Below, piece after piece: positions 39,420 through 49,400 of a stretch of 64,000 nt of DNA. The stretch spans positions 496,001-560,000 of the forward strand of contig NZ_CP025113.1 of NCBI RefSeq assembly GCF_002831585.1, in the 5' to 3' direction. This DNA comes from Bradyrhizobium sp. SK17 (GTDB lineage Bacteria > Pseudomonadota > Alphaproteobacteria > Rhizobiales > Xanthobacteraceae). The translations under genes and the position numbers were made by a program. Under the pieces are notes generated by a model, which saw only the letters and a program-made list of their open reading frames with translations, was not told the origin of the DNA and did not search any database. Numbering within the stretch: the first letter of the stretch is position 1; every line of letters begins with the position of its first letter.

Positions 39420-41645
39420 CTACTCCGCGGCCTGCGCCACCTGCTTCTTCGGCGGGAAGCGGCCGTAGAAGGTCTCGCCCTTGGCGGCCATCTCCTCGAG
39501 CAGCTTCGGCGGCGTGAAGCGCGAGCCGTATTTCTTCTCGAAGGCGTGGCAGAGCGCGACGAAGTTCTTGGTGCCCATGAAGTCGATATAGGACAGCGCG
39601 CCGCCGGTGAACGGTGCGAAGCCGAAGCCGAGGATCGAGCCGACGTCCGCCTCGCGCACGTCGGTGATGACGTGATCCTCGACGGTGCGCGCGGCTTCCA
39701 CCGCCTGCACCACCAGGAAGCGCTGCTTCAACTCTTCGACGCTGAGCGTATCCGGATCGAGCTGCTTCGGTTGCAGCGCGGCGAGCCCCGGCCACAGGCT
39801 CTTCTGGCCCTTGCCCTTCTCGGGATAGTCGTAGAAGCCCTTGCCGTTCTTGCGGCCGAAGCGGCCCTGCTTCTCGACCATCTCGACGATCAGCTTCTTC
39901 TGCGCCTGGTCGATCGCGTTGGGACCGAGATCGGCCTCGGTCGCCTTGGTGATCTTCAGCCCGAGATCGAGCGCGACCTCGTCTTGCAGCGACAGCGGCC
40001 CGACCGGCATGCCGGCCATCTTGGCGGTGTTCTCGATCATCGCCGGCGGCACGCCTTCGAGCAGCATCTCGTTGCCCTCGGAGATGTAGCGCATCACGCA
40101 GCGATTGGCGAAGAAGCCGCGGCTATCGTTCACCACGATCGGCGTCTTGCCGATCGCGCGGACATAGTCGAGCGCGGTGGCCAGCGCGACGTCGCCGGTG
40201 TTCTTGCCGAGGATGATCTCGACCAGCATCATCTTCTCGACCGGCGAGAAGAAGTGGATGCCGATGAACTTGCCCTGGTCCTTGAACTCCTCGGCCAGCG
40301 AGTTGATCGGCAGGGTCGAGGTGTTGGAGGCGAAGATCGCGCCCGACTTCAGCAGCGGCTGCGCCTTGGCATAGGTGTCGGCCTTGACCTTGCGGTCCTC
40401 GAACACCGCCTCGATGACGAGGTCGCAGTCCGCGATCACGTTGTAGTCGGCCGTTGCCGAGATCCGGGCCAGGATAGCATCGGCGGCTTCCTGCTTCATC
40501 CGCCCCTTGGCGATCAACCCGTCGACCACGGTCTTGGCGTGGCCCTTGCCCTTGTCGGCGCTCTCCTGATCGCGATCGACCAGCACGACGTCGATGCCGG
40601 CCTGCGCCGAGACGTAGCCGACGCTGGCGCCCATGAAGCCGGCGCCGATCACGGCGAGCTTCTTGACCTTGGTGGGTGGCACGCCTGCCGGGCGGCGGGC
40701 GCCCTTGTTCAGCTCCTGCATCGACAGGAACAGCGAGCGGATCATCGCCGCCGCTTCCTTCGAGCGCAGCACCTTGGCGAAGTAGCGCGACTCGACCCGC
40801 AGCGCGGCGTCGATCGGCAGTTGCAGGCCTTCATAGACGCAGCTCATGATGGCGCGCGCGGCCGGATAATTGTCGTAGGTCTCGCGACGATAGATCGCGT
40901 TGCCGGCCGGGAACATCTGCATGCCCATCTTGGAGAAGACGGGGCCGCCGGGCAGCTTGAAACCCTTCTCGTCCCACGGCGCAACGGCCTTGCCGCCGCC
41001 CTTGATCCAGTCCTTGGCGGCCTTGATCAGGTCGGCCGCGGGCACCACGGCGTGAATCAGGTTGAGCGCCTTGGCACGCGTCAGATTGACCGCCTCGCCC
41101 TTGAGCAGCAATTGCATCGCATCCGCCGGCTGCACGAGACGCGGCACGCGCTGGGTGCCGCCGGCGCCGGGGAACAGGCCGACCTTGATCTCGGGCAGGC
41201 CGAGCCGGGTCTTCGGGTTCTCGGCCGCGACGCGGTAGTGGCAGGCCAGCGTGATCTCGAAACCGCCGCCGAGCGCGAGCCCGTTGATCGCGGCGACCCA
41301 CGGCTTGCCCGAGGTCTCGATCGCGCGGAACGACAGCGACATCTGGCGGCTCTGCTCGAACAGCATCTGGTTCGCAGCTTCCTCGCCCTTCTCCTTGAGG
41401 AGCTGCGCATACGCGCGGTTCATGCCCTCGAGCATCGAGAGATCGGCGCCGGCGCAGAACGCCTCCTTCGCCGAAGTGATCACGACGCCCTTGATCGCGG
41501 CATCGCTGGTGGTCTGCTTGATGATCTCGCCGATCTCCTGGGTCGAGACCTCGTCGAACACGTTCATCGAGCGGCCCGGGATGTCCCAGGTGACGAGCGC
41601 AATGCCGTCGGCGTCGACGTCGAACTTGAAATTCTTGTAAGCCAT
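39420..41645 (-). CDS. fadB: Trifunctional-type enoyl-CoA hydratase / 3-hydroxyacyl-CoA dehydrogenase
   Basis: Carries out the second and third steps of fatty acid beta-oxidation. 741 residues: an N-terminal crotonase domain (about 1-240; GVVITSAKEAFCAGADL, NGLALGGGFEITLACHYRVA, and the Glu-rich LGLPEIKVGLFPGAGGTQRV), a linker, an NAD-binding 3-hydroxyacyl-CoA dehydrogenase domain from about 325 (LAVIGAGFMGASVGYVSAQA, VFASNTSTLPI-type, FIGIHFFSPVEKMMLVEII) and a C-terminal dehydrogenase domain. Subunit alpha to the thiolase encoded just upstream. A repeat lies in the 142-base gap before it. Confidence 0.95.
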   Translation of the reverse strand: MAYKNFKFDVDADGIALVTWDIPGRSMNVFDEVSTQEIGEIIKQTTSDAAIKGVVITSAKEAFCAGADLSMLEGMNRAYAQLLKEKGEEAANQMLFEQSRQMSLSFRAIETSGKPWVAAINGLALGGGFEITLACHYRVAAENPKTRLGLPEIKVGLFPGAGGTQRVPRLVQPADAMQLLLKGEAVNLTRAKALNLIHAVVPAADLIKAAKDWIKGGGKAVAPWDEKGFKLPGGPVFSKMGMQMFPAGNAIYRRETYDNYPAARAIMSCVYEGLQLPIDAALRVESRYFAKVLRSKEAAAMIRSLFLSMQELNKGARRPAGVPPTKVKKLAVIGAGFMGASVGYVSAQAGIDVVLVDRDQESADKGKGHAKTVVDGLIAKGRMKQEAADAILARISATADYNVIADCDLVIEAVFEDRKVKADTYAKAQPLLKSGAIFASNTSTLPINSLAEEFKDQGKFIGIHFFSPVEKMMLVEIILGKNTGDVALATALDYVRAIGKTPIVVNDSRGFFANRCVMRYISEGNEMLLEGVPPAMIENTAKMAGMPVGPLSLQDEVALDLGLKITKATEADLGPNAIDQAQKKLIVEMVEKQGRFGRKNGKGFYDYPEKGKGQKSLWPGLAALQPKQLDPDTLSVEELKQRFLVVQAVEAARTVEDHVITDVREADVGSILGFGFAPFTGGALSYIDFMGTKNFVALCHAFEKKYGSRFTPPKLLEEMAAKGETFYGRFPPKKQVAQAAE

Positions 41646-41702
41646 GTTGTGCTCCCTCGATGCCGGCAGCCGATCTCAGGCGCGGCGATGGTGTCTCGGA
41701 CC

Positions 41703-41781
41703 GTAGGGCGGGTTAGCGAAGCGTAACCCGCCACCTTTTCGTGGTGACATGGTGGGTTACGCCTTCGGCTAACCCACCCTG
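41703..41781. repeat. Palindromic repeat (GGCGGGTTACGC type)
   Basis: 79 bases: GTAGGGCGGGTTAGCGAAGC with GTAACCCGCC, then GGTGGGTTACGCCTTCGGCT and AACCCACCCT. Two nested inverted arms. It fills most of the gap between fadB and fadA; a functional relative with the same layout and other sequence is at 52983-53066. Confidence 0.82.
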
Positions 41782-41787
41782 CTTTCG

Positions 41788-42996
41788 TTACACTCGCTCG
41801 ATGATGGTGGCGGTGCCCATGCCGCCGCCGATGCACAGCGTCACCAGCGCGGTTTCCTTGTTGGTGCGCTCGAGCTCGTCGAGCACGGTGCCGAGGATCA
41901 TGGCGCCGGTCGCCCCAAGCGGATGGCCGAGCGCGATCGCACCGCCGTTGACGTTGATCTTGGCATTGTCGATATCGAAGGCTTGGATGTAGCGCAGCAC
42001 CACCGAGGCGAAGGCTTCGTTGAGCTCGAACAGATCGATGTCCGACTTCTTCATGCCGGAGCGCTCGAACAGCTTCTCGGTGACGTCGACCGGGCCGGTC
42101 AGCATCATCGCGGGCTCCGAGCCGATATTGGCGAAGGCGCGGATTTTCGCCCGTGGCTTCAACCCGAGCTTGGCACCCGCTTCCTTGCTGCCGAGCAGCA
42201 CCGCGCCGGCGCCATCGACGATCCCTGAGGAGTTGCCGGCGTGGTGCACGTAGTTGACCTTCTCGACCTCGGGATGCGACTGGATCGCCACCGCGTCGAA
42301 GCCGGCCATCGCGGCCATCGCCGCGAATGACGGCTGCAACTGCGCCAGCGACTGCATCGTCGTGGTCGGGCGCATATGCTCGTCCTTGGCGAGGATGGTC
42401 AGGCCGTTGATGTCCTTGACCGGCACCACCGACTTGTTGAAGCGGCCCTCGTCCCAGGACTTCGCCGCGCGCTGCTGGCTCTGCACCGCATAGGCGTCGA
42501 CGTCGTCGCGCGAGAAACCGTATTTGGTGGCGATCAGGTCGGCCGAGATGCCCTGCGGCATGAAATAGGCCGGCACCGCCATCGAGGGGTCCATCGGCCA
42601 GGCGCCGCCCGAGGCACCGATGCCGACGCGGCTCATCGATTCCGCGCCGCCGCCGATCACGAGCTCATGCTGGCCGGCCATGATCTGGGCCGCCGCGAAA
42701 TTCACGGCATCGAGGCCGGAGGCGCAGAACCGGCTGATCTGCACGCCCGGCACCTTCTCGCCGAGGCCGGCGTTCAGCGCCGCGAAACGGGCGATGTCGG
42801 AGCCGGCCTCGCCGACCGGATCGACCACGCCGAGCACGACGTCGTCGACGGAATCCTCGGCGAGATTGTTGCGCTCCTTGAGCGCCTTCAGCGGCACCGT
42901 GGCGAGCGCCAGCGCGGTGACCTCGTGCAGCGCGCCATCGGCCTTGCCGCGGCCGCGCGGGGTACGAACGTGATCGTAGATGTATGCCTCAGGCAT
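41788..42996 (-). CDS. fadA: Acetyl-CoA acyltransferase (thiolase)
   Basis: Last step of beta-oxidation, cleaving 3-ketoacyl-CoA. 402 residues. Catalytic residues: the nucleophile Cys in [15 protein letters not shown], the His in [15 protein letters not shown], and the second Cys in [15 protein letters not shown] 42996 has AAGGAGG six bases before it, the strongest ribosome site in the cluster. It works with the FadB-type protein that follows. A repeat lies between it and the acyl-CoA dehydrogenase upstream. Confidence 0.96.
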   Translation of the reverse strand: MPEAYIYDHVRTPRGRGKADGALHEVTALALATVPLKALKERNNLAEDSVDDVVLGVVDPVGEAGSDIARFAALNAGLGEKVPGVQISRFCASGLDAVNFAAAQIMAGQHELVIGGGAESMSRVGIGASGGAWPMDPSMAVPAYFMPQGISADLIATKYGFSRDDVDAYAVQSQQRAAKSWDEGRFNKSVVPVKDINGLTILAKDEHMRPTTTMQSLAQLQPSFAAMAAMAGFDAVAIQSHPEVEKVNYVHHAGNSSGIVDGAGAVLLGSKEAGAKLGLKPRAKIRAFANIGSEPAMMLTGPVDVTEKLFERSGMKKSDIDLFELNEAFASVVLRYIQAFDIDNAKINVNGGAIALGHPLGATGAMILGTVLDELERTNKETALVTLCIGGGMGTATIIERV

Positions 42997-43082
42997 GACG
43001 CCCTCCTTGATATGAGGATCATAATATATACGGAAAGAAGCGCCGCCGCAGCACTGCGGCGGCAATTTTCAAGGCTTTCTCA

Positions 43083-43133
43083 TTTGACGCGTTGTCTTCA
43101 CGCGAACCGGTATCCACTTCGCTGGGAAACGAT
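43083..43133. repeat. Dispersed repeat (TTGACGCGTTGTCTTCACGC type)
   Basis: About 50 bases containing CACGCGAACCGGTATCCACT then TCGCTGGGAAACG. I recognise it as a common Bradyrhizobium intergenic repeat. Its ACCGGT-TCCACTT core is shared with the element at 682-730. It abuts the stop codon of the acyl-CoA dehydrogenase at 43134. Confidence 0.75.
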
Positions 43134-44921
43134 TCAGAACGCTTCCGCGGCCAATTCCATCGTGGTGGCGCTGCCGCTCTGGATCCGGGCCAGATGCACG
43201 GCGGTCTCCGGCAGCAGCCTTTCCATGTAGAAGCGGCCGGTGACGAGCTTGGTGTTGAGATAGGGCGTGGCGCCGGCCGCGGCCTTGTCCTGCGCGACCT
43301 TGGCCATCTTGGCCCACATGTAGCCGAGCGCGACCAGGCCGAACAGCTTCATGTAGTCGGTGGCGGCGGCGCCGGCATTGTCGGGCTTGGTCAGCGCGTT
43401 CTGCATCAGCCAGCCGGTGGCCTGTTGCAGATGGCCGAGCGCGGTCGAGAGCGGCGTGATGAACGGCTTCATCGCCTCGTCGCCGCCATGCTCCTTGGCG
43501 AAAGCACCGACCTCGCCGAAGAACGCCATCGCGGCACGGCCGCCGTCGCGCGGCAGCTTGCGGCCGACCAGGTCGAGCGCCTGGATGCCGTTGGCACCCT
43601 CATAGATCATCGCGATGCGCGCATCGCGCACGAACTGCTCCATGCCCTGCTCGGCGATATAGCCGTGGCCGCCATACATCTGCTGTGCGGACACCGTGTT
43701 GGCGAACCCGGTGTCGGTCAGGACTCCCTTCAGCACCGGCGTCATCAGGCCCATGTGATCATCGGCAGCCTGACGGTCCTTCGGATCGTTGGAGCGGTGC
43801 GCGACGTCGCTCTTCAGCGCGGTCCACACCACCATGGCGCGCGCCGCCTCGTTGAAGGCGCGGATGGTGAGCAGCGTGCGGCGCACGTCGGGATGCACGA
43901 TGATCGGATCGGCGGGCTTGTCAGCCTCCTTGGCGCCGGTCAGCGAACGGCCCTGCAAGCGCTCGCGGGCGTAGGCGACCGCGTTCTGGTAGGCGACCTC
44001 GGACTGCGCGAGGCCCTGCACGGCGACGCCGAGGCGGGCCTCGTTCATCATCACGAACATGCCCTGCATGCCCTTGTTCTCTTCGCCGATCAGCCAGCCG
44101 GTGGCGTTGTCGTAGTTCATCACGCAGGTCGAATTGCCGTGGATGCCCATCTTGTGCTCGATCGAGCCGCAGCTGACGCCGTTGCGCGCACCCAACGAGC
44201 CGTCGCCGTTGACCAGCACCTTGGGAACGACGAACAGCGAGACACCCTTGATGCCGGCCGGCGCGCCTTCGATGCGCGCCAGCACGAGATGGATGATGTT
44301 CTCGGTGAGATCGTGCTCACCGGCCGAGATGAAGATCTTGGTGCCGGTGATCTTGAAGCTGCCGTCGGCCTGGCGCACCGCCTTGGTGCGAAGCAGGCCG
44401 AGGTCGGTGCCGCATTGCGGCTCGGTCAGGTTCATGGTGCCGGTCCACTCGCCGGCGATCATCTTCGGCACATAGGTCTTCTTCTGCTCCGGCGTGCCGT
44501 GCACCAGCAGGGCCGCGGTCGCACCCATGGTCAGGCCGCCATACATCGAGAACGCCATGTTGGCGGAGATCTGGAATTCGTTGACCGCCTGCGACAGCGT
44601 CACCGGCAGGCCCTGGCCGCCAAACTCGGTCGGCGCCGACAGGCCGAGCCAGCCGCCCTCGGCGACCTGCTTGAAGGCGTCCTTGAAGCCCTTCGGCGTG
44701 GTGACGCTGCCGTCGTCATTGCGCTTGCAGCCCTCGAGATCGCCGGTGCGATTGAGCGGTTGCAGCACCTCCTCGCTGAGCTTGGCGGCCTCGCCGAGGA
44801 TCGCCTCGCGCACATCGGCCGACGCATCGGTGAAGCCGGGAAGATTGCCGTAGCGATCGATCTGGAAAACGTCGTTCAACAGGAAGCTGACGTCTTCGAC
44901 GGGGGCTTTGTAGGTTGGCAT
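43134..44921 (-). CDS. Acyl-CoA dehydrogenase with C-terminal extension
   Basis: First step of beta-oxidation, FAD-dependent. 595 residues, longer than the ~380 of simple enzymes because of a C-terminal acyl-CoA dehydrogenase extension domain. Seen are FGGQGLPVTLSQAVNEF, MNLTEPQCGTDLGLLRTKAV (FAD/substrate loop), GEHDLTENIIHLVLARIEGA, and the catalytic glutamate region MIYEGANGIQALDLVGRKLP. ATG 44921. It precedes fadA and fadB and follows an NTF2-like gene, probably in one operon though the gaps are 100-140 bases. Confidence 0.95.
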   Translation of the reverse strand: MPTYKAPVEDVSFLLNDVFQIDRYGNLPGFTDASADVREAILGEAAKLSEEVLQPLNRTGDLEGCKRNDDGSVTTPKGFKDAFKQVAEGGWLGLSAPTEFGGQGLPVTLSQAVNEFQISANMAFSMYGGLTMGATAALLVHGTPEQKKTYVPKMIAGEWTGTMNLTEPQCGTDLGLLRTKAVRQADGSFKITGTKIFISAGEHDLTENIIHLVLARIEGAPAGIKGVSLFVVPKVLVNGDGSLGARNGVSCGSIEHKMGIHGNSTCVMNYDNATGWLIGEENKGMQGMFVMMNEARLGVAVQGLAQSEVAYQNAVAYARERLQGRSLTGAKEADKPADPIIVHPDVRRTLLTIRAFNEAARAMVVWTALKSDVAHRSNDPKDRQAADDHMGLMTPVLKGVLTDTGFANTVSAQQMYGGHGYIAEQGMEQFVRDARIAMIYEGANGIQALDLVGRKLPRDGGRAAMAFFGEVGAFAKEHGGDEAMKPFITPLSTALGHLQQATGWLMQNALTKPDNAGAAATDYMKLFGLVALGYMWAKMAKVAQDKAAAGATPYLNTKLVTGRFYMERLLPETAVHLARIQSGSATTMELAAEAF

Positions 44922-45029
44922 GCTGATCTCCCGGCTGGCTCGTGGCCGCAGGTACGGCCGACGCTCTGCAGCTTGTCCTTGGGTTTGTTGCAGCGGACCT
45001 TATCCGGTTCCGGAGGTCCGCGGCAGGGC

Positions 45030-45446
45030 CTAGCGAGACTGTGATTGCGACGTAGCGCCGCCCTGCTTCATCAACTCCTCGCCCATCATCCGATGCAGCA
45101 GGTTGATCGCCTTGAGCGGACGCACCATCACCTTGAAATGCGTGATCCGGCCGTCACCATCGAAGGTGATGATGTCGACGCCGTTGAGCTTGATGCCGTC
45201 GATCTCGTTCTCGAATTCGAGCACCGCGCCGGTGTCGTTCTTCCATTCGCCGAGATATTTGAAGGTCGGACCGCCGAGCACCTTGGCGGCGCTGGTGAGA
45301 TATTTGAAGGTGATGTCGCGGCCGCGCTGCGGCGTATGCACGACCGGGCTTTCGAACACCGCGTCGGGATGCAGCAGATCCCACAAAGCGGCGGTGTCGT
45401 GGGACTTCATGTAGGCGTACCACTTGTCGAGGCCCGGCTTGCTCAT
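45030..45446 (-). CDS. NTF2/SnoaL-like protein
   Basis: 138 residues, one NTF2-like cone fold: LDKWYAYMKSHDTAALWDLL, HPDAVFESPVVHTPQRGRDI, TFKYLGEWKNDTGAVLEFEN, and FDGDGRITHFKVMVRPLKAI. Such proteins are small enzymes or binding proteins; the head position in a fatty-acid operon suggests a CoA-ester or lipid-linked role, but nothing in the sequence proves it. ATG 45446. It is the first gene of the cluster and faces the divergent PadR gene across 162 bases. Confidence 0.85.
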   Translation of the reverse strand: MSKPGLDKWYAYMKSHDTAALWDLLHPDAVFESPVVHTPQRGRDITFKYLTSAAKVLGGPTFKYLGEWKNDTGAVLEFENEIDGIKLNGVDIITFDGDGRITHFKVMVRPLKAINLLHRMMGEELMKQGGATSQSQSR

Positions 45447-45523
45447 TTCGGACGTCTCCTGCGGCGGGGTTAGGAAGCCTGAACATCGGCCGCGCGCGAC
45501 GAGCCGGCGCGCCGATCACCATA

Positions 45524-45558
45524 TGCATATTGACGCATATGCACACTAACGCATAAAG
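45524..45558. promoter_or_regulatory. PadR-type palindrome and padR promoter
   Basis: TGCATAT-TGACGC-ATATGCA (45524-45543) is a perfect 7+6+7 inverted repeat. TTGACG at 45530-45535 inside it can serve as -35, with ATAAAG at 45553-45558 as -10 for padR. Its ATGCAT-like arms suit PadR operators and it sits in the divergent gap, so it is the likely autoregulation and operon control site. Confidence 0.68.
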
Positions 45559-45608
45559 TCAAGCGAACTCGGGAATGGCCGATTTGGGAACTGAGATGGA
45601 GGTGGGCG

Positions 45609-46196
45609 TTGGCACTCGGTGACGCAATCCTCGCCTGCCTCACGGAACGTCCGATGACGGGCTACGAGCTCGCCAAGACGTTCGATGCCTCGATCGGCTT
45701 CTTCTGGAAGGCCGACCATCAGCAGATCTACCGCGAGCTCTCCCGGCTGCGCGACAAGGGCCACGTCCAGGGCCGCGAGGTGGTGCAGTCCGGCAAGCCC
45801 AACAAGCTGGTCTACACCCTGACCACCGAGGGCCGCGCGGCGTTGAAGCACTGGGCGGCAAGACCAAGCGTTCCGCCCTCGATCAAGGACGACCTGCTGG
45901 TACGGCTCTATGCGCTCGACTGCGTCGACATCGCGCCGCTGCGCAACGACCTGATGGCGCGGCTGGAGCATCACCGCGACCGCTATGAGCGCTACGAACG
46001 CCTGCTCAACAAACGCTTCCCCGACGGCACAGCGCCGCCGGCCGACGTCGGCAAGATGCTCAGCCTGCGTCTCGGGATGCGCCATGAGCGCGTCGTGGTG
46101 GAATGGTGCGAGGAGGCGCTCGACGCGCTGTCGGCGATATCGGGCCGCGGCCATGTGCTGCCGATCGACGACGGCAAGCGCGGGAGCAACGGCTAG
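45609..46196 (+). CDS. PadR family regulator
   Basis: 195 residues: PadR winged helix (LALGDAILACLTERPMTGYE, WKADHQQIYRELSRLRDKGH, KLVYTLTTEGRAAL) plus a C-terminal helical dimerisation domain (Vir_act_alpha-like). I accept the TTG start at 45609, since GGAGG lies about five bases before it; the nearby ATG and GTG are out of frame. Divergent from the beta-oxidation cluster and very likely its repressor; the effector could be an acyl-CoA or fatty acid (inference). Confidence 0.9.
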   Translation: MALGDAILACLTERPMTGYELAKTFDASIGFFWKADHQQIYRELSRLRDKGHVQGREVVQSGKPNKLVYTLTTEGRAALKHWAARPSVPPSIKDDLLVRLYALDCVDIAPLRNDLMARLEHHRDRYERYERLLNKRFPDGTAPPADVGKMLSLRLGMRHERVVVEWCEEALDALSAISGRGHVLPIDDGKRGSNG

Positions 46197-46322
46197 AAGC
46201 TGCCGTGCCGCCCGGCTATGGCGCGAAACAAAATCGACTTTGCCTAAAAACGATAGCCGTGTCCTGATCCGGCGCAACAGGTTCCCGGATTCCCTAACTT
46301 TAAGGCCCTGCGGCCGCATTCC

Positions 46323-46337
46323 TTAACCCGTTATTTA
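46323..46337 (+). promoter_or_regulatory. CtrA-like site upstream of PodJ-like gene
   Basis: TTAA-N7-TTTA differs from the CtrA full site TTAA-N7-TTAA by one base. It lies 127 bases before the PodJ-like start. A GATTC (CcrM methylation site, GANTC) lies about 40 bases upstream of it. Weak alone; the target gene makes it plausible. Confidence 0.35.
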
Positions 46338-46463
46338 CCGTGACGGGAAAAAGTCAGCAGCTGAAGCAGACGACCAGCGCAGAATTCGATTGTCTCTTAA
46401 CGGGAATGCGCGGGGAGGCTGCGGGCGCAGGTTGTGGCGCCGGAGTCGGGACCGGACGGAATC

Positions 46464-49400
46464 ATGAATTCGCGCGTATCGTGGAGTGTTGACGGCATCG
46501 ATCCCTCCGTCCGCGACAGGGCCGAGGCGGCTGCGCGCCGCGCCGGCATGTCACTGAACGACTGGCTCAACTCCACCGTCGGCGAGCCAAGCCCGCCGGA
46601 TTGGCGCATGGAGCAGCGGCAGCCGATGCCGAGCCGGGAAAGCCGCGAGGTCGCCGACATCCATCAGCGGCTCGACGCCATCACCCGCCAGATCGAACAG
46701 ATTGCAAAGCCGTTGTCGCGCGGCGAAGCCGTGCGCGCCGAAGTGCCGCGCGGCCAGCCCGCCGTCGCACGGCAGTTGAACGAAGCGATCTCGCGCCTCG
46801 ACGCACGGCTGTCGCAGATTTCGCGGCCGCAGCCGGCGCGCGAGCCGCAACCCCAAACGACGCGTGAATCGCAGATGCAGCGGGAGCCGCAAATGCAGGA
46901 CCGCCAGCAGCAGGAACGCCAGCGCCAGGCCGAAGCCGTCGAGCGCGCCGCCGCGCAGATCTACCGGCCCTCGCCGCCGCTGAGCCCGGCATCGTTCGAT
47001 TCCGCGATCGCGGAAATCGCCGCGCGCCAGAACGAGCTCGATGACGTCGCACCGCGGCAGATGCCGCCGCGCGGCGCGCCGCCGATGCCGCAATCGGCGC
47101 CGCCGGTGGCTGCCTACGCGCCGCCGCCTGCCACGCCCGCCGGGCCCGACTTCTCCTCGCTCGAGCGTCATCTGCTCAAGATCACGAGCCAGATCGAAGC
47201 CCTGCAACGGCCCGACCATATCGAGCAGTCGATCGCGGCCTTCCGCGGCGAGCTCGCGGAGATCCGCCAGGCCATCACCGAGGCGATGCCGCGCCGCGCG
47301 ATCGAATCGATCGAGAACGAAATCCGCTCGCTGCATCACCGGATCGACGAGATCCGCCAGGACAGCAGCAACGGCCAGGGCCAGGCGATCGCCGGCATCG
47401 AACGCGCGCTGTCGGAGATCCGCGAGGAGCTGCGCACGCTGACGCCGGCGGAACAGCTCACCGGCTATGACGAGGCGATCCGCAATCTCGGCGCCAAGCT
47501 CGACACGATCCTGCGCGCCAATGACGATCCCTCGACGCTGCATCAGCTCGAAAGCGCGATCGCGGCGCTGCGTACCATCGTCTCCAATGTCGCCTCCAAC
47601 GACGCGCTGCTGCAACTGTCCGGCGACGTGCATGCGCTGGCGACCAAGGTCGACCAGCTGTCGCAGATGTCGCGCGGTGAATCCTACGGCGACGCTTTCG
47701 CCGGGATCGAGCAGCGTATCGCCGCGCTGGCCTCGACGCTGGAGAGCCGCGAGCGGCCGGTCGGCACCGACAACACCGACGCCATCGAAAGCGCAGTACG
47801 CACGCTGTCCGAGCGGATCGACCGCTTGCAGGTCGGCAACGACAGCTCGTCGGCGTTCACCCATCTCGAGCAGCGCGTCTCCTATCTGCTGGAGCGGTTG
47901 GAATCCGCCGACCAGCGCTCCGGCAATCTTGGCCGGGTCGAGGAAGGGCTGCATGACATCATGCGGCACCTCGAGGCGCAGCACGCCCATCTCGCTTCGC
48001 TGGCCGACGCCACCCGCAACACCGGCCCGTCCGCGCCGCAGCCGATGATGGACAGCGGCATCGTCGACCTGGTGAAGCGCGAACTGTCCGACATCCGCTT
48101 CAGCCAGACGGAGACCGACCGCCGCACCCAGGACTCGCTGGAGACGGTTCACAACACGCTCGGCCATGTCGTCGATCGCCTCGCGATGATCGAGACCGAT
48201 CTGCGCTCGGTCCGCACCGCGCCGCCGCCGGCACCGCCTGCGCCCGAACCGGTCCAATCGCGGATCGAACCGCCGCGGATGGAAATGCCGCGCGCGGCGA
48301 TGCCGCAGCCGATCGCACAACCCGAATCGTATCGGCCCGAATTGCCGAATCCTGCGCTGGCGCAGGAGCACTTCATGTCCGCGCCGCGCGAATTCCACGC
48401 CGTGCAGCCGGTCGAGGCCACGCCGCCGCCGCTGCCGCCGCGCGCCATCAGCGAGATCCTCGAGCCGCATGCGGCGTCCGCACGCGCAGCCATCGCGCCG
48501 GAACTGCCGCCGGATCATCCGCTCGAGCCCGGAACGCGCCCCTCGGGCCGCATGTCGTCGCCGTCGGAGCGGATCGCGGATTCCGAACGCGCGATCAGCG
48601 ATCTTCCCGCCGGCAAGAAAGAGCCGGTCTCGACGTCGAGCTTCATCGCCGCCGCGCGCCGTGCCGCGCAGGCCGCCGCCGCACAGCCCGTCAACGACAA
48701 GGCTGCACGCGCAGCGAGCAAGGCTGCCGCCAAGGCCAAGGAGAAGGCCGACAAGGCTGCGAAGGCCGCCGCCGCCAAGGCGGGCGCGCCCGCTGCCGGC
48801 GCAGCTGAGGCCCAGCCTTCGACCATCACCTCCAAGATCCGATCCCTGCTGGTCGGAGCGAGCGTGGTCGTGATCCTGCTTTCGACCGCCAAGATGGCGA
48901 TGAACCTGCTCGACACCAGTTCCCCGGCGCCGATCCCGGCGGCCGAACGCAGCGAGCCGGCGCCTGCGGCCCCCGTGCAACCGCCCGTCGAGAATTCGAC
49001 AGCCCCCGCCGCACCTTCCGGGATGCCGGGGCCATCGATGACCTCGCCGACCCCGCTCGGCCGCCAGTCCAACAACACCGCGGCGCCCAACACGCTCGAC
49101 AGCGCGCAAGTCAGTATTCCGCCGGCGTCCGCGCCTGCCGATGCTGCAATGCCGGCAGCGCCGCCCGCCGCCCCGGCACCGGCCGCCGCGAACGACGTCA
49201 CCGGCACAATTCCGACCGCACCTCCGCTCGGCGGCAAGCTCGCCACGATCCAGATTCCGGCGGGCGAGAAGCTGCCCGACGCGATCGGCGGACCGGCGCT
49301 GCGCACGGCTGCGATCAAGGGCGATGCGGCGGCGGCCTACGAGGTCGGCGTCCGCTTTGCCGAAGGCAAGGGCGTGCCCGCCAATCTCGACGAGGCCGCC

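Noticed and set aside
48660..48800. Tandem repeat DNA (Ala/Lys codons)
   Set aside because: It is the Ala/Lys-rich low-complexity block of the PodJ-like protein, with irregular units.
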